64,000 bases of DNA from Aliivibrio fischeri (GCA_038993745.2 CP160630.1:62001-126000), one strand, 5' to 3'. Shown: positions 27,966 to 39,130, counted from the stretch's first letter. Numbers and translations are program-made. The notes: generated by a model from the sequence alone, not told the origin.

Positions 27966-29441
27966 TTATGCTTTTTGCTCTTTCAACTCGACTTCTTCAG
28001 CTTGTTTGCTGCTTTCAAGCATCTTACGAATGATGAATGAAGCAATGAAAGCGATGGCAACCATTACTACTGCAAGTACAGTGAGTAGTTGGAAATAACT
28101 ACCATATACTGTTTGTACAAACTCTTGAGTAATGACATGGCCTTTTTCTTGCGCAATAGATGTTGAGAATACTGCACCAATAATGCCACTTAATGCCATC
28201 GCTACAGAGAATAAACTTACAGAGAAGCCTTCTATATGTTTTGGTGCAACAGACAGAATGAAGGCTACCACTAAGCTACCTACAATTACTTCAGCAAATG
28301 CTTGGAAGAAGTGAATAAGTAAGAATACCTCAGGACGAATGATTGCATCTTCACCCACACCCATTACCGCCATGGTTAAAATACCAAAGGCGATCGCAGT
28401 TAAGATGAATGCAAAGCCGATTTTTGTCGCTGTCGAAAAATGAATATCGCGTTTTTCAAGTGCTGAGAAAATCATAGCAATAACTGGACCTGCAACGATA
28501 CACCACAGCGGATTCATTGCCATTGATGCTTCAGGTGCGATAGGAATAAGGTCGAATAGATCACCACGCATGGTGTTGATCGTTACCATGGTCATTGATG
28601 TCATCATTTGACCGTAGTAGACAAAGAATGCTGTCGTTAGTGCTGTCATGATTAGGATCGTGCCCATTTTAAGCGCATCCGATTTCTTTGACTTAAGCAT
28701 TAAAATCACGAAGTAACCGATAGCTGCAAGGCCAATGGCGTAAACAATGTTTTGACCGATATCCATGTTTGAGAACATGAAGAAAACTAAGGCAATCATT
28801 GCTACTGATGTGATTAGAAATGAAACCCAGTTCTGCATACTTACAGGTTTTTGATCAATATGAGCACCAACGGTTAATAGTGGTTTACGGAAGATAACCA
28901 GAGTCGCAAAAGCTAATAAAGCAAGAACACATGATAATAAGAAACTTCCGTGGAACCCTAAAACAAGAACAAACATCGGGAATAGATATTGGCCTAGTAG
29001 GGCACCAACGTTATTGACTGAATAGTTTACTGGGTAGCAGTTTTCAAAATGCTCTTGAGTATCAAAAGTACGTTTGTATAGGCTTGGGTAAGAAGGAGAC
29101 ATTAAGCCTCGGCCGTAGCTCGCTAATGCAATACCACACAATGCCATGGGAACATTTGTAGTATATGAACCAAGCACCAGCAGTGCATAACCAGTAGCAA
29201 AACCAAAGTAACTAATGGTTAGTGAGCGGTAAGCGCCTAAAAACTTATCAGCAATGAATCCACCAGCAATGGCAAATAATGGACCAATTGATGAAAATGC
29301 ACCAACAACCATCATGGTGTCAGCTTCGCTGTAGTTTAGTTCTTCAAGGAAAAAGCGAGTTAAAATAACCATTACGCCATAAAATGATAAGCCAAACATC
29401 ATTTGGCAAAACATCATGGACTTATTTAGTTTGTTCCACAT
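27966..29441 (-). CDS. POT/PTR2-family peptide transporter
   Basis: Proton-coupled di/tripeptide symporter of 491 residues with about 14 predicted segments. POT features: an early RFFLEELNYSEADTM helix, GGFIADKFLGAYRSL (motif between TM2 and TM3), YPVNYSVNNVGALLGQYLFP near 130-150, and AFAEVIVGSLVVAFILSVAP (from the conserved FQ.E region: FFQAFAEVIVG). The canonical ExxERF motif is weak, so it belongs to a divergent branch. Monocistronic. Confidence 0.85.
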   Translation of the reverse strand: MWNKLNKSMMFCQMMFGLSFYGVMVILTRFFLEELNYSEADTMMVVGAFSSIGPLFAIAGGFIADKFLGAYRSLTISYFGFATGYALLVLGSYTTNVPMALCGIALASYGRGLMSPSYPSLYKRTFDTQEHFENCYPVNYSVNNVGALLGQYLFPMFVLVLGFHGSFLLSCVLALLAFATLVIFRKPLLTVGAHIDQKPVSMQNWVSFLITSVAMIALVFFMFSNMDIGQNIVYAIGLAAIGYFVILMLKSKKSDALKMGTILIMTALTTAFFVYYGQMMTSMTMVTINTMRGDLFDLIPIAPEASMAMNPLWCIVAGPVIAMIFSALEKRDIHFSTATKIGFAFILTAIAFGILTMAVMGVGEDAIIRPEVFLLIHFFQAFAEVIVGSLVVAFILSVAPKHIEGFSVSLFSVAMALSGIIGAVFSTSIAQEKGHVITQEFVQTVYGSYFQLLTVLAVVMVAIAFIASFIIRKMLESSKQAEEVELKEQKA

Positions 29442-29705
29442 AAGGAGTCTCTTTTAGATAATTACTTTTCGTATTTTATCATCAAAAGAATGTAACAAAG
29501 TACGATATTCTCAAAAAAGCATCGTTTAAATATTGTAAGTAATGGTGTTTTGTGGTTGTTTGTTTCGTTATTTTGTATTATTTGTTTATAATATGTTTTT
29601 ATTGTTTCTTAAGTAATCAATAATGAGGCAGGGAATAGATGAATCATTCAAAGTGATTTCTTTTTGAACGATGTCATCTATTTTTTAAATAAGAGAACGA
29701 AATCG

Positions 29706-30626
29706 TTATCGTTGAGCTAGTAGGTATTCTAAAGCGCCTACAATTGCCGCAACTTGCGCGTCATTGCACTCCTGATCGGTTACTTTTTCGCTATCTGGGT
29801 AGACTTCCGTTGTTGATACGTAATCAGCATCAGTTAAGCCTGCACATAATCCTAACTTTTTAGTCGGATAATTAATTACCCCTTCTTGAACCACATCAGA
29901 ACCAATAATTTGGTTATTTTCATCTGGTGGCGCAATGTGAGTCACGGTACGAACAGAGTCAATAATGGCTTTTTGGAACTCTGGAGCAGGTTTTTCTGTA
30001 TCTCCAACCGTATAAAAACCATCTGGAATATAGCCTTCAATGTAAGCGATACCATCACGAGCAGCTAATGCTGGGCGAAACTCTGTTTCATCACTATCGG
30101 TTGTTTCGTGCAAATCGATATGAGCAAATACTGGTGCATCTAATGAAGCAACTAATGCCATTAACCCTGCTGACTCTTCTGCTGGGCTATTTGGATAAAA
30201 TGAGCGGTTAGGATCCGTAGCTGTTGGGTTCCAACGATTGATCACTTCATAACCCCATGGGCTTACACAAGGTGCAACAACAATATTGAACCATTGGCTG
30301 TAGTGCTCAGCTTTTGTATCGACAAATTGCAGCGCACCATGAACCCCAGAGGTTTCGTAACCGTGTACACCACCACTGATCAGCAATGTTGGTTTTGTAT
30401 CATCCCATTGTTTTGTTTTGATACACAAAAGCGGAAAGCGTTCAGTATCATAAGATAAAGCACCATATTGTGATACGTCGAAACGCTCAGATAGAGCCAT
30501 GATTTTTGTTACGACTTCTTCTTGATATGAACGTTTTACTGTCATCGTCGAAAGCCATGCTGCTTTTTCTTGCTCTCCCCAAGGTTGGCCTTGAATGCCA
30601 ATTGGGTAACTGTATTCGTCTTTCAT
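29706..30626 (-). CDS. M14-type zinc carboxypeptidase/aspartoacylase-like hydrolase
   Basis: A 306-residue zinc hydrolase. Zinc ligands: HGYE (in SGGVHGYETSG, about residue 88) and the later His in HIDLHETTDSDE. A conserved NRWNPTATDPNRSFYPN motif resembles the substrate-binding Arg loop. Close to the M14/succinylglutamate desuccinylase fold, so amide hydrolysis of a small peptide or acyl-amino acid is likely; no signal peptide. Start ATG 30626 with aagga at 30634-30638; the TTG two codons upstream is less likely. Near a peptide transporter, possibly functionally linked. Confidence 0.83.
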   Translation of the reverse strand: MKDEYSYPIGIQGQPWGEQEKAAWLSTMTVKRSYQEEVVTKIMALSERFDVSQYGALSYDTERFPLLCIKTKQWDDTKPTLLISGGVHGYETSGVHGALQFVDTKAEHYSQWFNIVVAPCVSPWGYEVINRWNPTATDPNRSFYPNSPAEESAGLMALVASLDAPVFAHIDLHETTDSDETEFRPALAARDGIAYIEGYIPDGFYTVGDTEKPAPEFQKAIIDSVRTVTHIAPPDENNQIIGSDVVQEGVINYPTKKLGLCAGLTDADYVSTTEVYPDSEKVTDQECNDAQVAAIVGALEYLLAQR

Positions 30627-30648
30627 TATCAATCCTTACTTTTGATGA

Positions 30649-33600
30649 TCAGTTTGTTTGTTCTCGGTTCCATATAATACGATCACTTCCTCTATAAATG
30701 CCAAAATGAATGATCGCTTTTATTGAATCTTCAAAAGATTGGTTATTATCGGCATCTTGTTGCAACCACGGTAAGTTTAATAAAGAAAGTGTTGGTACAA
30801 CTTGTCCTTGGTTGCCATTACCTGGTGCTGTGAATGTCATACTTGTTAAACCATTTTTAACATTAGTCTTATCTAAGCTGGCTTCTGTCGTCCCTTTTCC
30901 TACGGGTAGTGCACTAGGATCTTTACCTACATCAAAACTGAACTCAGGCATAGATAAAACGGTACAGCTGTCATCGATTTTGACGAATCGATTGCCGGTA
31001 TAAGATTCCGTTTGTATTTTAGATTCAAGATCATTCAATTCAGAGCCATATGCATCTTCCATAGTGATACGCCCCCACTCTTGTCGTTGAGTATCTGTGG
31101 CTGGAAATGCGTAACCCAGACAAGCACCAGAAGCATTGGTTTTATGACAAATTTGGTCTTGGTCTCTTAAGTCATCCGCCGCTAATTGCAGCGTTATTGT
31201 ATCTTCAACGGGTGCTTTAGGGTTGAAAGGTTTGATGTAACGTAAATTCGCCCCTTGCAGCTGCATTTTAGCTTGTGCTGGTAATTTAATTACATTCCCC
31301 GGTGTCGCAAAACCAGAGCGCAGCCCTAAAACTGAAAGGGTTTCACTATCAATGATGGACATATTTGATGGTGAAGCCGTATAGGTTCTTAAATTCCAAC
31401 CGTTGTTATAACGCCACCATGAACCAATTGTGTAGTTTTGCAGTAAGGTTCCCGTTTCAGATAACGGATAAAGACTTAGTGTTGGCGATTCTGTAAAGCT
31501 GAACGTTTGTCCCATGTAAGTAAATTCATTACAACCCTCTTGAATGCTTGGTTTATCTCCCAATACATTAAAGTAAGCAGGAGTAAATCGACCAATAGAG
31601 CCTGTATTTGCCGCTTTAATTTGATAAGCCGAGCTACCTAAATAACCTTTTGGTGGGGTAACCGATATGTCAAATACACCCACTTCACTAATACTTTGAG
31701 GAACACGGTTGGTACTCCCTTGTGCTATTTGGTGATCGTAGTGGTTGGTCGATAAGTTACCTGTATTCCCTCCTAACTGCTGAGAAGGAGCAACTAACGT
31801 ATGATCTAAAATTAAATTATCTTGAGCGTAGTTTGGTGTCACAGGGTTATCAGCAAGGTAGGTGTCGTTATCTCCCATCCATGCATGTGCTCTTACATTT
31901 AAATTAAAGGTTTCACCGGCGTGAGCAAAAATAGAGCAGCTTACGTCTTCAGATGAACAATTGCTGTTAGCACTTGAGTTATTCTTGTCAGTAACATAAG
32001 CACTTAAACCAACAGGAATACTGACAAATAAGTCACTTCCTTCAATATTTTGATAGTAACTTTTTTGATATTTAGCATTAAGTTGCAGTTGGCCAGCATC
32101 TGCGTAATTTAAAGTTATTTTTGCTTCGTTATTGGTAAAGTTTAATGCGAATGTGGTTGCGGCACTTTCTTGTTTTCCAATGTCTTTCCATGAATTATTT
32201 ACTAATCCATACAATGTCGGTGAACCAATTAAATTACTTTGCTTTGGTGTAATGTAATCAGACCATAACTGAATATTTTTGGTACCAGTAAATGAGCTAC
32301 CACAACCTTTGATAGTAGCTTCAACAGGTTTATTAGCTAATTTATCAGGAACAATAACCGTCAAACCTTCTGATTCGAAGTTAAGGGTACAGTTTTTATC
32401 ACTCAATGATTGGCCATTAATGCTACATAGCGTGTGACTAAATGGTTTGGTGGATGGTGATGAACTCACAACATCCAATTTAACGTTTCCTTGTGTAGGT
32501 TTACCTATTGATAAATTAGCAATCCCGTTTCTAACCGTAATATTATTGCCATTTAACCAATAACCATCGCCACCTAAATTATTGGTATCTAAGGTAACAT
32601 CAACATCTTCAGTAAATAGAGTTGAGCAAGACTCATCGGCACAAGCACGTAATGTGACATTAGAAACATCACAAGTAGAACCTTGTCCTGAATGATCAAA
32701 TTCAAAGTGATCAATTTGCTCACCAATTGGTTTTGAGTAAAGCGCACATACTTTGAAATTATCAATTTCATGGGTGTTATAAAGCTGACCCGTTGAACCG
32801 GTTAATGACATGATGAAATTTTCAGGTGGTTCATCTTGATTGTATTGTGGTCTTAAAACATCAATCGGCCCAATTACTTTACTAAAGTTAGGTGCGTGCC
32901 CTGCATTAACCACACTACGTTCAACTGTTACATTTGCGTTATTTCGGTTGGTTGAGTCAATAGTAATACGGTAACGATGTGTTTTATTGTAACCATTATT
33001 ATTGTCAATATCTGGAGATACACGAGTCCCTGTGATGTAGTTATAACCTGAATATCGAGCACCAGAGCCACGTAATACAATAGATTGTGCTGTATTATAA
33101 GAGTTGTAGTTTTTAGACCCGCCTTCTTTTGAATAGTTACCGTATTCATCTAGACCGATACCAAGCCAACCACCTGTAAAACCGGGTTTAACGGCCTCGG
33201 AGTTATTCTTAAAGCCATAGCCTAATGGACCACCAAAAGCACCAGCTTGTGGGGTTACTTCTGCATCTGAAAATACAATAGCTAAACCATCAGCACCGTT
33301 GCCGCCATAGGCCATGTAATCAAATTCAACTTTGATTTTATTACCAAGTGCAGGGTACAAATATTGATAAGAAGAGGCCGTTGATTGTGCTCTTCGGGCC
33401 TGTGTTAATTGCAGACGTCCATTTATGACTGTTGGCGTAAAAGAACCGCTGCTTCGGCTTGTTACCCAACTCGTGGTTAGACTGTCGAAATTATCTTCAT
33501 AACAGGTCATTTCGACGTTATCAGGACACGGGTGACGTTGCTGATAAAGTTGATTAACTTGTTCATCAGTTAATGCTTGATCAAAAACGTTTACTTCGTC

Positions 33601-35042
33601 AATTAAGCCATCAAAAGTACGTGTTAAATCGTAATCATTACCCACTTGCAATGGTTGTGTATTTTCTTTTAAGTGTTTGAGAGGATAGACCGGCTCTATA
33701 ATTGAACGAACTTCCACACCATTAACGAAAATAGACGCTTTATGCGTGTTATGTGCGTCATAGCGGATCACGATATGTGACCAACGGTTAAGAGGAATGC
33801 TCTCTCTTGTGGTTAAATTTATTGGATAGTAAGTATCTTTTAGCTCCCAATACCAATTTATTTGACCTTGAGAGTTTAGGTGAAATTCATAGTTTCCATT
33901 TTTCGATACAATGGTATTTAAACGATTATAAGAAGGGTAAGAGCTAGGGTTGATCCATGCACTTATTGTAATCGTATCTTCGTTAGATAACTTACTATTA
34001 TGTGGTACTTCAATGTATTGCGTTTGGCTTTTCTTGAAGTCACCATAGCCACACGTCCCCATGTTTGCCATATCAACAGGCAGTGCTGGGTTGTCTTTCT
34101 TTGGTTGAATTCGATTTTTGGCTGTGCCGTTAAAATCGTTACCAGAACTGTCCTTAACTTCACCAATTGCACCACTCCATGAGTTCTCATCTAAGCGTAG
34201 AGATAACGCCGCTGGTGGAAGTGTTGGCGGTGGGGTTAGTGTTTTATTGATGTAGGCATCACCTTCCATAAATAGACTTCGACTAGAGGCCCGGCCATCA
34301 ATATGGGATTGGTTGTTTAAGGTTAGTTTATCATTGGCGTAAACATAGCCTTCGATATAGCTATTATTGTGTAGATAAATATCATCATAACCAACAACGA
34401 AAAGTGAACCATTTCCTGTTTTAGTGATTTTTGCATCGTTATTTAATTCAATGTCATTTTTTACAAATAAACGAGCGCTCCCAGTCACATTAATATGTGC
34501 TGTTCCGAACATATTTAAATTTTCGACCCAGTAATCGCCTGAGCTTAAAGTGACTTGAGTGCTTTCTAATGTTAGCGTTTTGATTAGCTGCTCTTGGCTA
34601 TTATGGCCTAGATAGCCATCACAGGTGCCACGTAAGGTGATATTCGAATACTTTTTTTTATCAAAGTAAGATGTGCCTGAGTCACAAGTTTCTGAGCGAG
34701 AAGAGTTGTTGTGAATAAATGAGCCTAAATTAAGGGCAGGTGTATTTCTTCCTGTGATTGAACATTGGTGATAGCCACCATTGCCATCATCACAGCTGTC
34801 ATCTGGTAATTCGTATTGGCTTATACTTGAACAAAAATCCAAACTACGACCTTGTGTACCTTCGATTTTAGCATCGTTATACATGGTCAGTTGTTTTGGA
34901 CTAGAGCATTTCATTGAATGCCCTTGAGCTATCCCCGAAAGTAAGTATTTGGATTAATCGTTGGAAAAGCGAATGCGCTCAATGGCATTAAACATAAGCT
35001 AAACGCTGAAATAATCAGTGAACGAGAGAAAGGTTTAGTCAT
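30649..35042 (-). CDS. mshQ: MshQ, large MSHA-pilus-associated protein (frameshifted near the start)
   Basis: Exported protein of 1464 residues after repair. The true start is ATG 35042 (MTKPFSRSLIISAFSLCLMP), which overlaps the mshP stop. It gives a signal peptide, then a stop after YFRG. Adding one T near 34938 (TTT to TTTT) joins NPNTYF to SGIAQGHSMKCSS. Domains: an N-terminal polymer-like region with IELNNDAKI repeats (about 60-250), a LamG/concanavalin domain (about 290-500), a second lectin-like jelly roll (about 510-770, MAYGGNGADGLAIVFSD), and a DUF6701 region towards the C-terminus. Acts at the pilus or cell surface, probably as an adhesin. Confidence 0.85.
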
Positions 35043-35469
35043 CACTACGAATACCTACTTCAATAATACGTTGCAAAGTGGTGGTTCCAAATTTACAGGT
35101 GGCGGTGCTTGTTAAACTGTACACTTGTCGGCCAGAGTCTAATGTTCCAATAGGTTTGCATTTTACTTGTGCTTTACATTGCGATAATCCATCACCCGAG
35201 AAGGTATAAACACTTGGTGTATTACCAGCAACAAAGCAACTGCCTGTTTTTTCCATATAGAAACGACTGATCTCAATTTGAGAGCCAGATTGAGCTGCCA
35301 TGTTTGTTCTGGTTCCCATAATAGAGGTCACTATATGTGTGCTCATTTTTTGTTGGTTCTTCGTTGCCATTAAAGCAATAAAACCGACGACGATAAGAAC
35401 AAAAATCGTCAGAATCAGAGCGGAACCTCGTTGAGATTTATTAAGGCGTATTGGCGATAAGGACGTCAT
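35035..35469 (-). CDS. mshP: MshP, MSHA minor pilin-like protein
   Basis: Inner-membrane protein of about 144 residues. Start at ATG 35469 (MTSLSPIRLNKSQRGSALIL, 20 residues) places QRGSALILTIFVLIVVGFIAL as a pilin-type hydrophobic stretch; the longer frame to 35508 has no support. PilX-like fold, with Cys residues in CFVAGNT, CKAQVKC and ATCKFG. Overlaps mshO by 29 nt and mshQ by 8 nt. Probably a tip or initiation minor pilin. Confidence 0.8.
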   Translation of the reverse strand: MTSLSPIRLNKSQRGSALILTIFVLIVVGFIALMATKNQQKMSTHIVTSIMGTRTNMAAQSGSQIEISRFYMEKTGSCFVAGNTPSVYTFSGDGLSQCKAQVKCKPIGTLDSGRQVYSLTSTATCKFGTTTLQRIIEVGIRSDD

Positions 35470-36235
35470 GATCCAACTGCACCTCTTCATTGTTATCAGT
35501 GAACACAAATTGCATTTTTACTAAGCCATTACGAACTAAAGACGCTTGCTCAACATTGAATGTGGCGAATTTGATTTTTTCAGCCATTAATTGACGAGTG
35601 CCTACGCTAAGTTCATGTGGCGATAATTCAGCTCGAGAAAGAGGGTAATCCGCATAGCGATATAATCGACTTCCTTCTAAGCAATAAGCGACTGGTGTTT
35701 TATAAGCATACAGTCGGTGAGCTGGAGAGTTTGCACTAAAGCTAGTTGAGCGAGTGAGTGTCACATCAATCATTTGTGCATTTTCACTTGGTTGAAAATC
35801 TATATCACGCTTTACTTCAGCCATGCGACTTACGCCATTGGTTGGTAACGTTGAACGTAAATTTTGAGCGTTAACTGGCATGATGACAATGCGATCACCT
35901 GCAGAGAATCCATGTTCAGGTAACACTCGGATTTCGGTTGATTTAGCAGGTGCTAAAGGTAAGGCTTCATAAACCGCCGTATTTGTGATTGGTAGCCACT
36001 CTATGCATTGTGTCGTTTGGTTGACTTCTACGCTGTTGGGTACCGCATCACGAATTTCTTTGTGCATACGTTCTGTTACAAAGCGTCCTTGAAGGATCAG
36101 CTCTTCTCTCGTTGTTGTGTCAGCATAAAGAGACATACTGTGCTGAATTATGGCACCAAGAGACAAACCAACCACTGCAAGTAAAATGATAGAAATAATC
36201 ATCTCAAGTAGAGTAAATCCAAGGGAGCGTTTCAT
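35441..36235 (-). CDS. mshO: MshO, MSHA minor pilin
   Basis: Prepilin-type protein of 264 residues with a type IV prepilin leader, MKRSLG-FTLLEMIISIILL (the Glu is at mature +5). The globular part is PilW/MshO-like (RFVTERMHKEIRDAVPNSVE). Cys pair near 79 and 191. The start codon overlaps the mshD stop (TAATG). Part of mshCDOPQ. Confidence 0.85.
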   Translation of the reverse strand: MKRSLGFTLLEMIISIILLAVVGLSLGAIIQHSMSLYADTTTREELILQGRFVTERMHKEIRDAVPNSVEVNQTTQCIEWLPITNTAVYEALPLAPAKSTEIRVLPEHGFSAGDRIVIMPVNAQNLRSTLPTNGVSRMAEVKRDIDFQPSENAQMIDVTLTRSTSFSANSPAHRLYAYKTPVAYCLEGSRLYRYADYPLSRAELSPHELSVGTRQLMAEKIKFATFNVEQASLVRNGLVKMQFVFTDNNEEVQLDHDVLIANTP

Positions 36236-36773
36236 TAAAAGTTACCTCGAATCACTGAAAATACGTAGTGTTGTCCTGATGGGTCGACCACATCAACAAC
36301 AATACGTTTTCTGTTTCCACTAATAGCATCAGGTTTACCATCTAAATTAGCGTCGTAGAAAACCTCAATAGAAATAGAGAAGTTAGGGTAGATACCAGCT
36401 AAATCATTACCTAATACATCTTTTACAGAACCTGATAGACCATCAAAGTCATCAACATCGTTGTAGAGTGTTCGATTATCTTTTTCTTGGTCTCCATCTT
36501 CCCAAGTTTATCTGGATGTGTACAAGGAGTACTTGTTGGTGCACACGCTGGTAATCCACCATTAGGACCACTGTTTTGGTCAAATTGACGACCTACAATT
36601 TCATCCATCACCGCAGCGCCCAACTCAGATGCTTTTGTTGAGTACATTAATTCAGCATTATGTTGTGAACGAGGAACGAGAGAAGTGGTTACGATAAGTA
36701 AAGCCGCACTCATTATAACTATCGATAAAACAATAGAAATTAAGCTAAACCCTTGTTGATGTTTAACAAGCAT
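36235..36773 (-). CDS. mshD: MshD, MSHA minor pilin (frameshifted)
   Basis: Prepilin-type protein, 179 residues after repair. N-terminus MLVKHQQG-FSLISIVLSIV is a leader and hydrophobic helix. The frame breaks near 36494. Adding one base in the GG run of atggagacc gives KM(G)DQEKDNRTLYNDVDDFDG, a classic MshD stretch, and the repaired frame ends IRGNF at 36235-36237. Unrepaired, only 116 residues are made. Preceding gene mshC overlaps by 11 nt. Confidence 0.82.
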
Positions 36774-37287
36774 GGATATAGCCCTCTTTTTCGATACAAA
36801 TTTTAGTTTGTGTTTTGGCGGTAATTAAAATTTCACATGATGTGTTTTGGCACTGTTTTATACGTCCCATCGCATCAAAATCAAAGGCAAAAGGTGTGGT
36901 AAGTGTTTTGTATTGGTTTCCTATTTGCAATGCGAAATAGGCGTTATGTTTTTCTAAAATAGCCACGTAGGTGAGGTCTTGGTTTTCAAGATACTCATTA
37001 TTGCGCTGGGTATTTGGGAATGAGGTTGCACATTCAGTTTCTTTATCAAGGCTAACTTGTTGTGCACGATTTTCGTTAATTAGCCATCGGTTACAGTAAC
37101 CGTTTCGGTTCATAGCTCGAGTTTGGGTTAAACGTAATGAACGCAATAATTCCGTTTCTAATGTTTGTGCAGAAACGCTACTAATTCCTGAGAAATAGCT
37201 GCTGGCACTGAGCGAGACAATTGAAATTAAAACAATTACTGCAATAAGTTCAATTAATGTAAATCCATCTATTTGATTACGAGTCAT
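36763..37287 (-). CDS. mshC: MshC, MSHA minor pilin (GspH/FimT-like)
   Basis: Prepilin-type protein of 174 residues with leader MTRNQIDG and mature FTLIELIAVIVLISIVSL, so it is processed by the prepilin peptidase. The GspH-like C-terminal part includes FDFDAMGRI and several Cys (CQNTSCEI, ICIEKEGYIHAC). It is the first gene of mshCDOPQ here. No mshA/mshB lies upstream; the next gene is dmsC. Confidence is high for a minor pilin, moderate for the exact orthologue. Confidence 0.83.
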   Translation of the reverse strand: MTRNQIDGFTLIELIAVIVLISIVSLSASSYFSGISSVSAQTLETELLRSLRLTQTRAMNRNGYCNRWLINENRAQQVSLDKETECATSFPNTQRNNEYLENQDLTYVAILEKHNAYFALQIGNQYKTLTTPFAFDFDAMGRIKQCQNTSCEILITAKTQTKICIEKEGYIHAC

Positions 37288-37658
37288 TTTTTCGTTACAA
37301 AATATTTAAACCGTATGAAGGTTGGGTAGTTTACGGATAAAAGTTTTTAATAGAAGTAAAATAAGAAGCATTAAAGTGAACAATGCATTATCTATGTTGT
37401 TTTTTTATGTAAAAACTCACGAGTATTCACCAAGGTTATTGCGACGAGGTTCAAACTATAATTTTTACCGAAAATACTCGTATTTTTAAAACTGTCAATG
37501 GATAAGTTGATTGTGGAGCTAAAAGGGAGAGGTTGAACACTTTAATCTAAAATATAAGTGATTATTTTAGCTATTCATTTTTATAAGAAGTGGATGTAAA
37601 AAAGGCAATAATGCATGAAACATTATTGCCTAAAAGTAGCCGATATATGGTGTTTAAA
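37288..37658. other. Intergenic region between mshC and dmsC
   Basis: A 371-bp AT-rich stretch. It holds the dms terminator at its right end and presumably the msh promoter. An inverted repeat acgagtatt / aatactcgt (37419-37427 and 37473-37481) has a 45-nt spacer. No major pilin gene or remnant is visible. Confidence 0.5.
37603..37631 (-). terminator. Intrinsic terminator of dmsABC
   Basis: Perfect 11-bp stem aggcaataatg / cattattgcct with a 7-nt loop; read on the minus strand it is followed by a T-run. Confidence 0.88.
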
Positions 37659-38504
37659 TTACATACCTACTGACATGTGTAATCCATAAAACACGCCTCG
37701 GTTGATAAGTTCAGACACGAGAATACAAACAAAGCTTAATAATATTACTGGAAGCTTTGGTTGGCTTGACATCAAACGTGGCGAAAACATCAGAACAAAA
37801 CCAACAAATAATAAGCCAAGGCGTAAAACTTGAAGTGTTGCCATGTTAGGTATGATGTCAGATGCAACAACGATTGCAGAACTGATATGGCTCAAACCAA
37901 TCAATTGGCTAACCGTTGCAATTAAACTAATAGCAAGAGCAATTGATGCAAATACTGGTAAAGCATTATTTAACTCTGCGTGTTTATGATTAGTCGCGAC
38001 CAATAACGTGTGAGCAAATGCTAGACCAGATATTGCCATGGTTAATAGGAACATTATTGGTGTGTAAATGCTGTTCCATGTTGGTACGGTATTAATTAAA
38101 TACACCTTGATCATGGCATACATAAAACTAATACCGATAACCATAGAGATGAGCAATAAGCCTTTTTTCAATGCATCAGAGCCTTTATTCACCACTTTTA
38201 ATAGCCAGTAAAAGCCACCAGCGGCAAAGAATAAGCTAGAAGCAAAGATCTCATTTGATAACCAAGAGCTACCAACACGATTAAGCGCATTAAATGCTCT
38301 AAGTGGGCTACCTAAGTGCATTGTTGATGCGATTAACCCTAGTCCCATTAATACCCAGATAAAGAACATATTACGGTGTAATAGTGTATCTTCATCTTGT
38401 GATAATTTACCACTTAATGTTACGCAACCTAATACTAAGAAGGCGCCGACAGCAGTTTGAGAGAGTACCGTGAATAAAATCAACGGCCATTCATGCCAAG
38501 CCAT
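37659..38504 (-). CDS. dmsC: DmsC, DMSO-reductase membrane anchor
   Basis: Quinol-oxidising anchor subunit, 281 residues and about eight predicted membrane segments, beginning MAWHEWPLILFTVLSQTAVG as typical of DmsC. Conserved LHLGSPLRAFNALNRVGSSWLSNEI (in two parts: LHLGSPLRAFNAL and RVGSSWLSNEI) near 65-90. It passes electrons from menaquinol to DmsB. Starts one nt after dmsB. Confidence 0.92.
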   Translation of the reverse strand: MAWHEWPLILFTVLSQTAVGAFLVLGCVTLSGKLSQDEDTLLHRNMFFIWVLMGLGLIASTMHLGSPLRAFNALNRVGSSWLSNEIFASSLFFAAGGFYWLLKVVNKGSDALKKGLLLISMVIGISFMYAMIKVYLINTVPTWNSIYTPIMFLLTMAISGLAFAHTLLVATNHKHAELNNALPVFASIALAISLIATVSQLIGLSHISSAIVVASDIIPNMATLQVLRLGLLFVGFVLMFSPRLMSSQPKLPVILLSFVCILVSELINRGVFYGLHMSVGM

Positions 38505-38505
38505 G

Positions 38506-39120
38506 TTATACCTCCTTAGGATTTGCTAGATGACCCGTTTGATCATCTGTTGGACGAGCATTACGGTTTGGTTTAATCACAATGTTTGGTTTTGTGATTA
38601 ATGATGAAGGCAAAGGAGCGACATCTGCATTTGTTCCGTATTTTTCACGTAACTCTGCAATTGGACCAAATTCAAGAGCTCTTAATGGGCAAGAACCGAC
38701 ACAAATCGGCTCTAAGCCTTGGCCAACACGTTCATAGCAACCATCACATTTTGTCATATGACCTTTTTCTTCATTGTACTGAGGTGCACCATATGGGCAG
38801 GCCATCGTACAATATTTACAACCGATACAAACTTCCTCGTCGACAACAACGAATCCATCTTCTCGTTTATGCATTGCACCTGATGGACATACTTTAGTAC
38901 AAGCAGGTTCATCACAATGGTTACACGCAATAGATAGGTAGTATGAGTACACACTTTGGCGATAAATTTCGCCTTCTTTTAGCCAATCACCACCAGCATA
39001 TTCATATATACGACGAAAATTAACACCGACATCCAAGTCTTTGTTATCTTTACAAGAAAGTTGGCATGTTTTACAACCAGTACACTTACTTGAATCAATA
39101 TAAAAACCGTATTGTTTCAT
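38506..39120 (-). CDS. dmsB: DmsB, iron-sulfur electron-transfer subunit
   Basis: A 204-residue ferredoxin-type subunit with four [4Fe-4S] motifs: CTGCKTCQLSCK, CNHCDEPACTKVCP, CIGCKYCTMACP, and CDGC...CVGSCP. It links the DmsC anchor to the molybdenum subunit DmsA and travels with it. Begins MKQYGFYIDSSKCTGCKTC, typical of DmsB. Ten nt after dmsA. Confidence 0.95.
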   Translation of the reverse strand: MKQYGFYIDSSKCTGCKTCQLSCKDNKDLDVGVNFRRIYEYAGGDWLKEGEIYRQSVYSYYLSIACNHCDEPACTKVCPSGAMHKREDGFVVVDEEVCIGCKYCTMACPYGAPQYNEEKGHMTKCDGCYERVGQGLEPICVGSCPLRALEFGPIAELREKYGTNADVAPLPSSLITKPNIVIKPNRNARPTDDQTGHLANPKEV

Positions 39121-39130
39121 TATTTAACCC

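Noticed and set aside
37419..37481. Attachment-site-like inverted repeat near mshC
   Set aside because: Only 9-bp arms with a 45-nt spacer and no recombinase nearby; likely chance.
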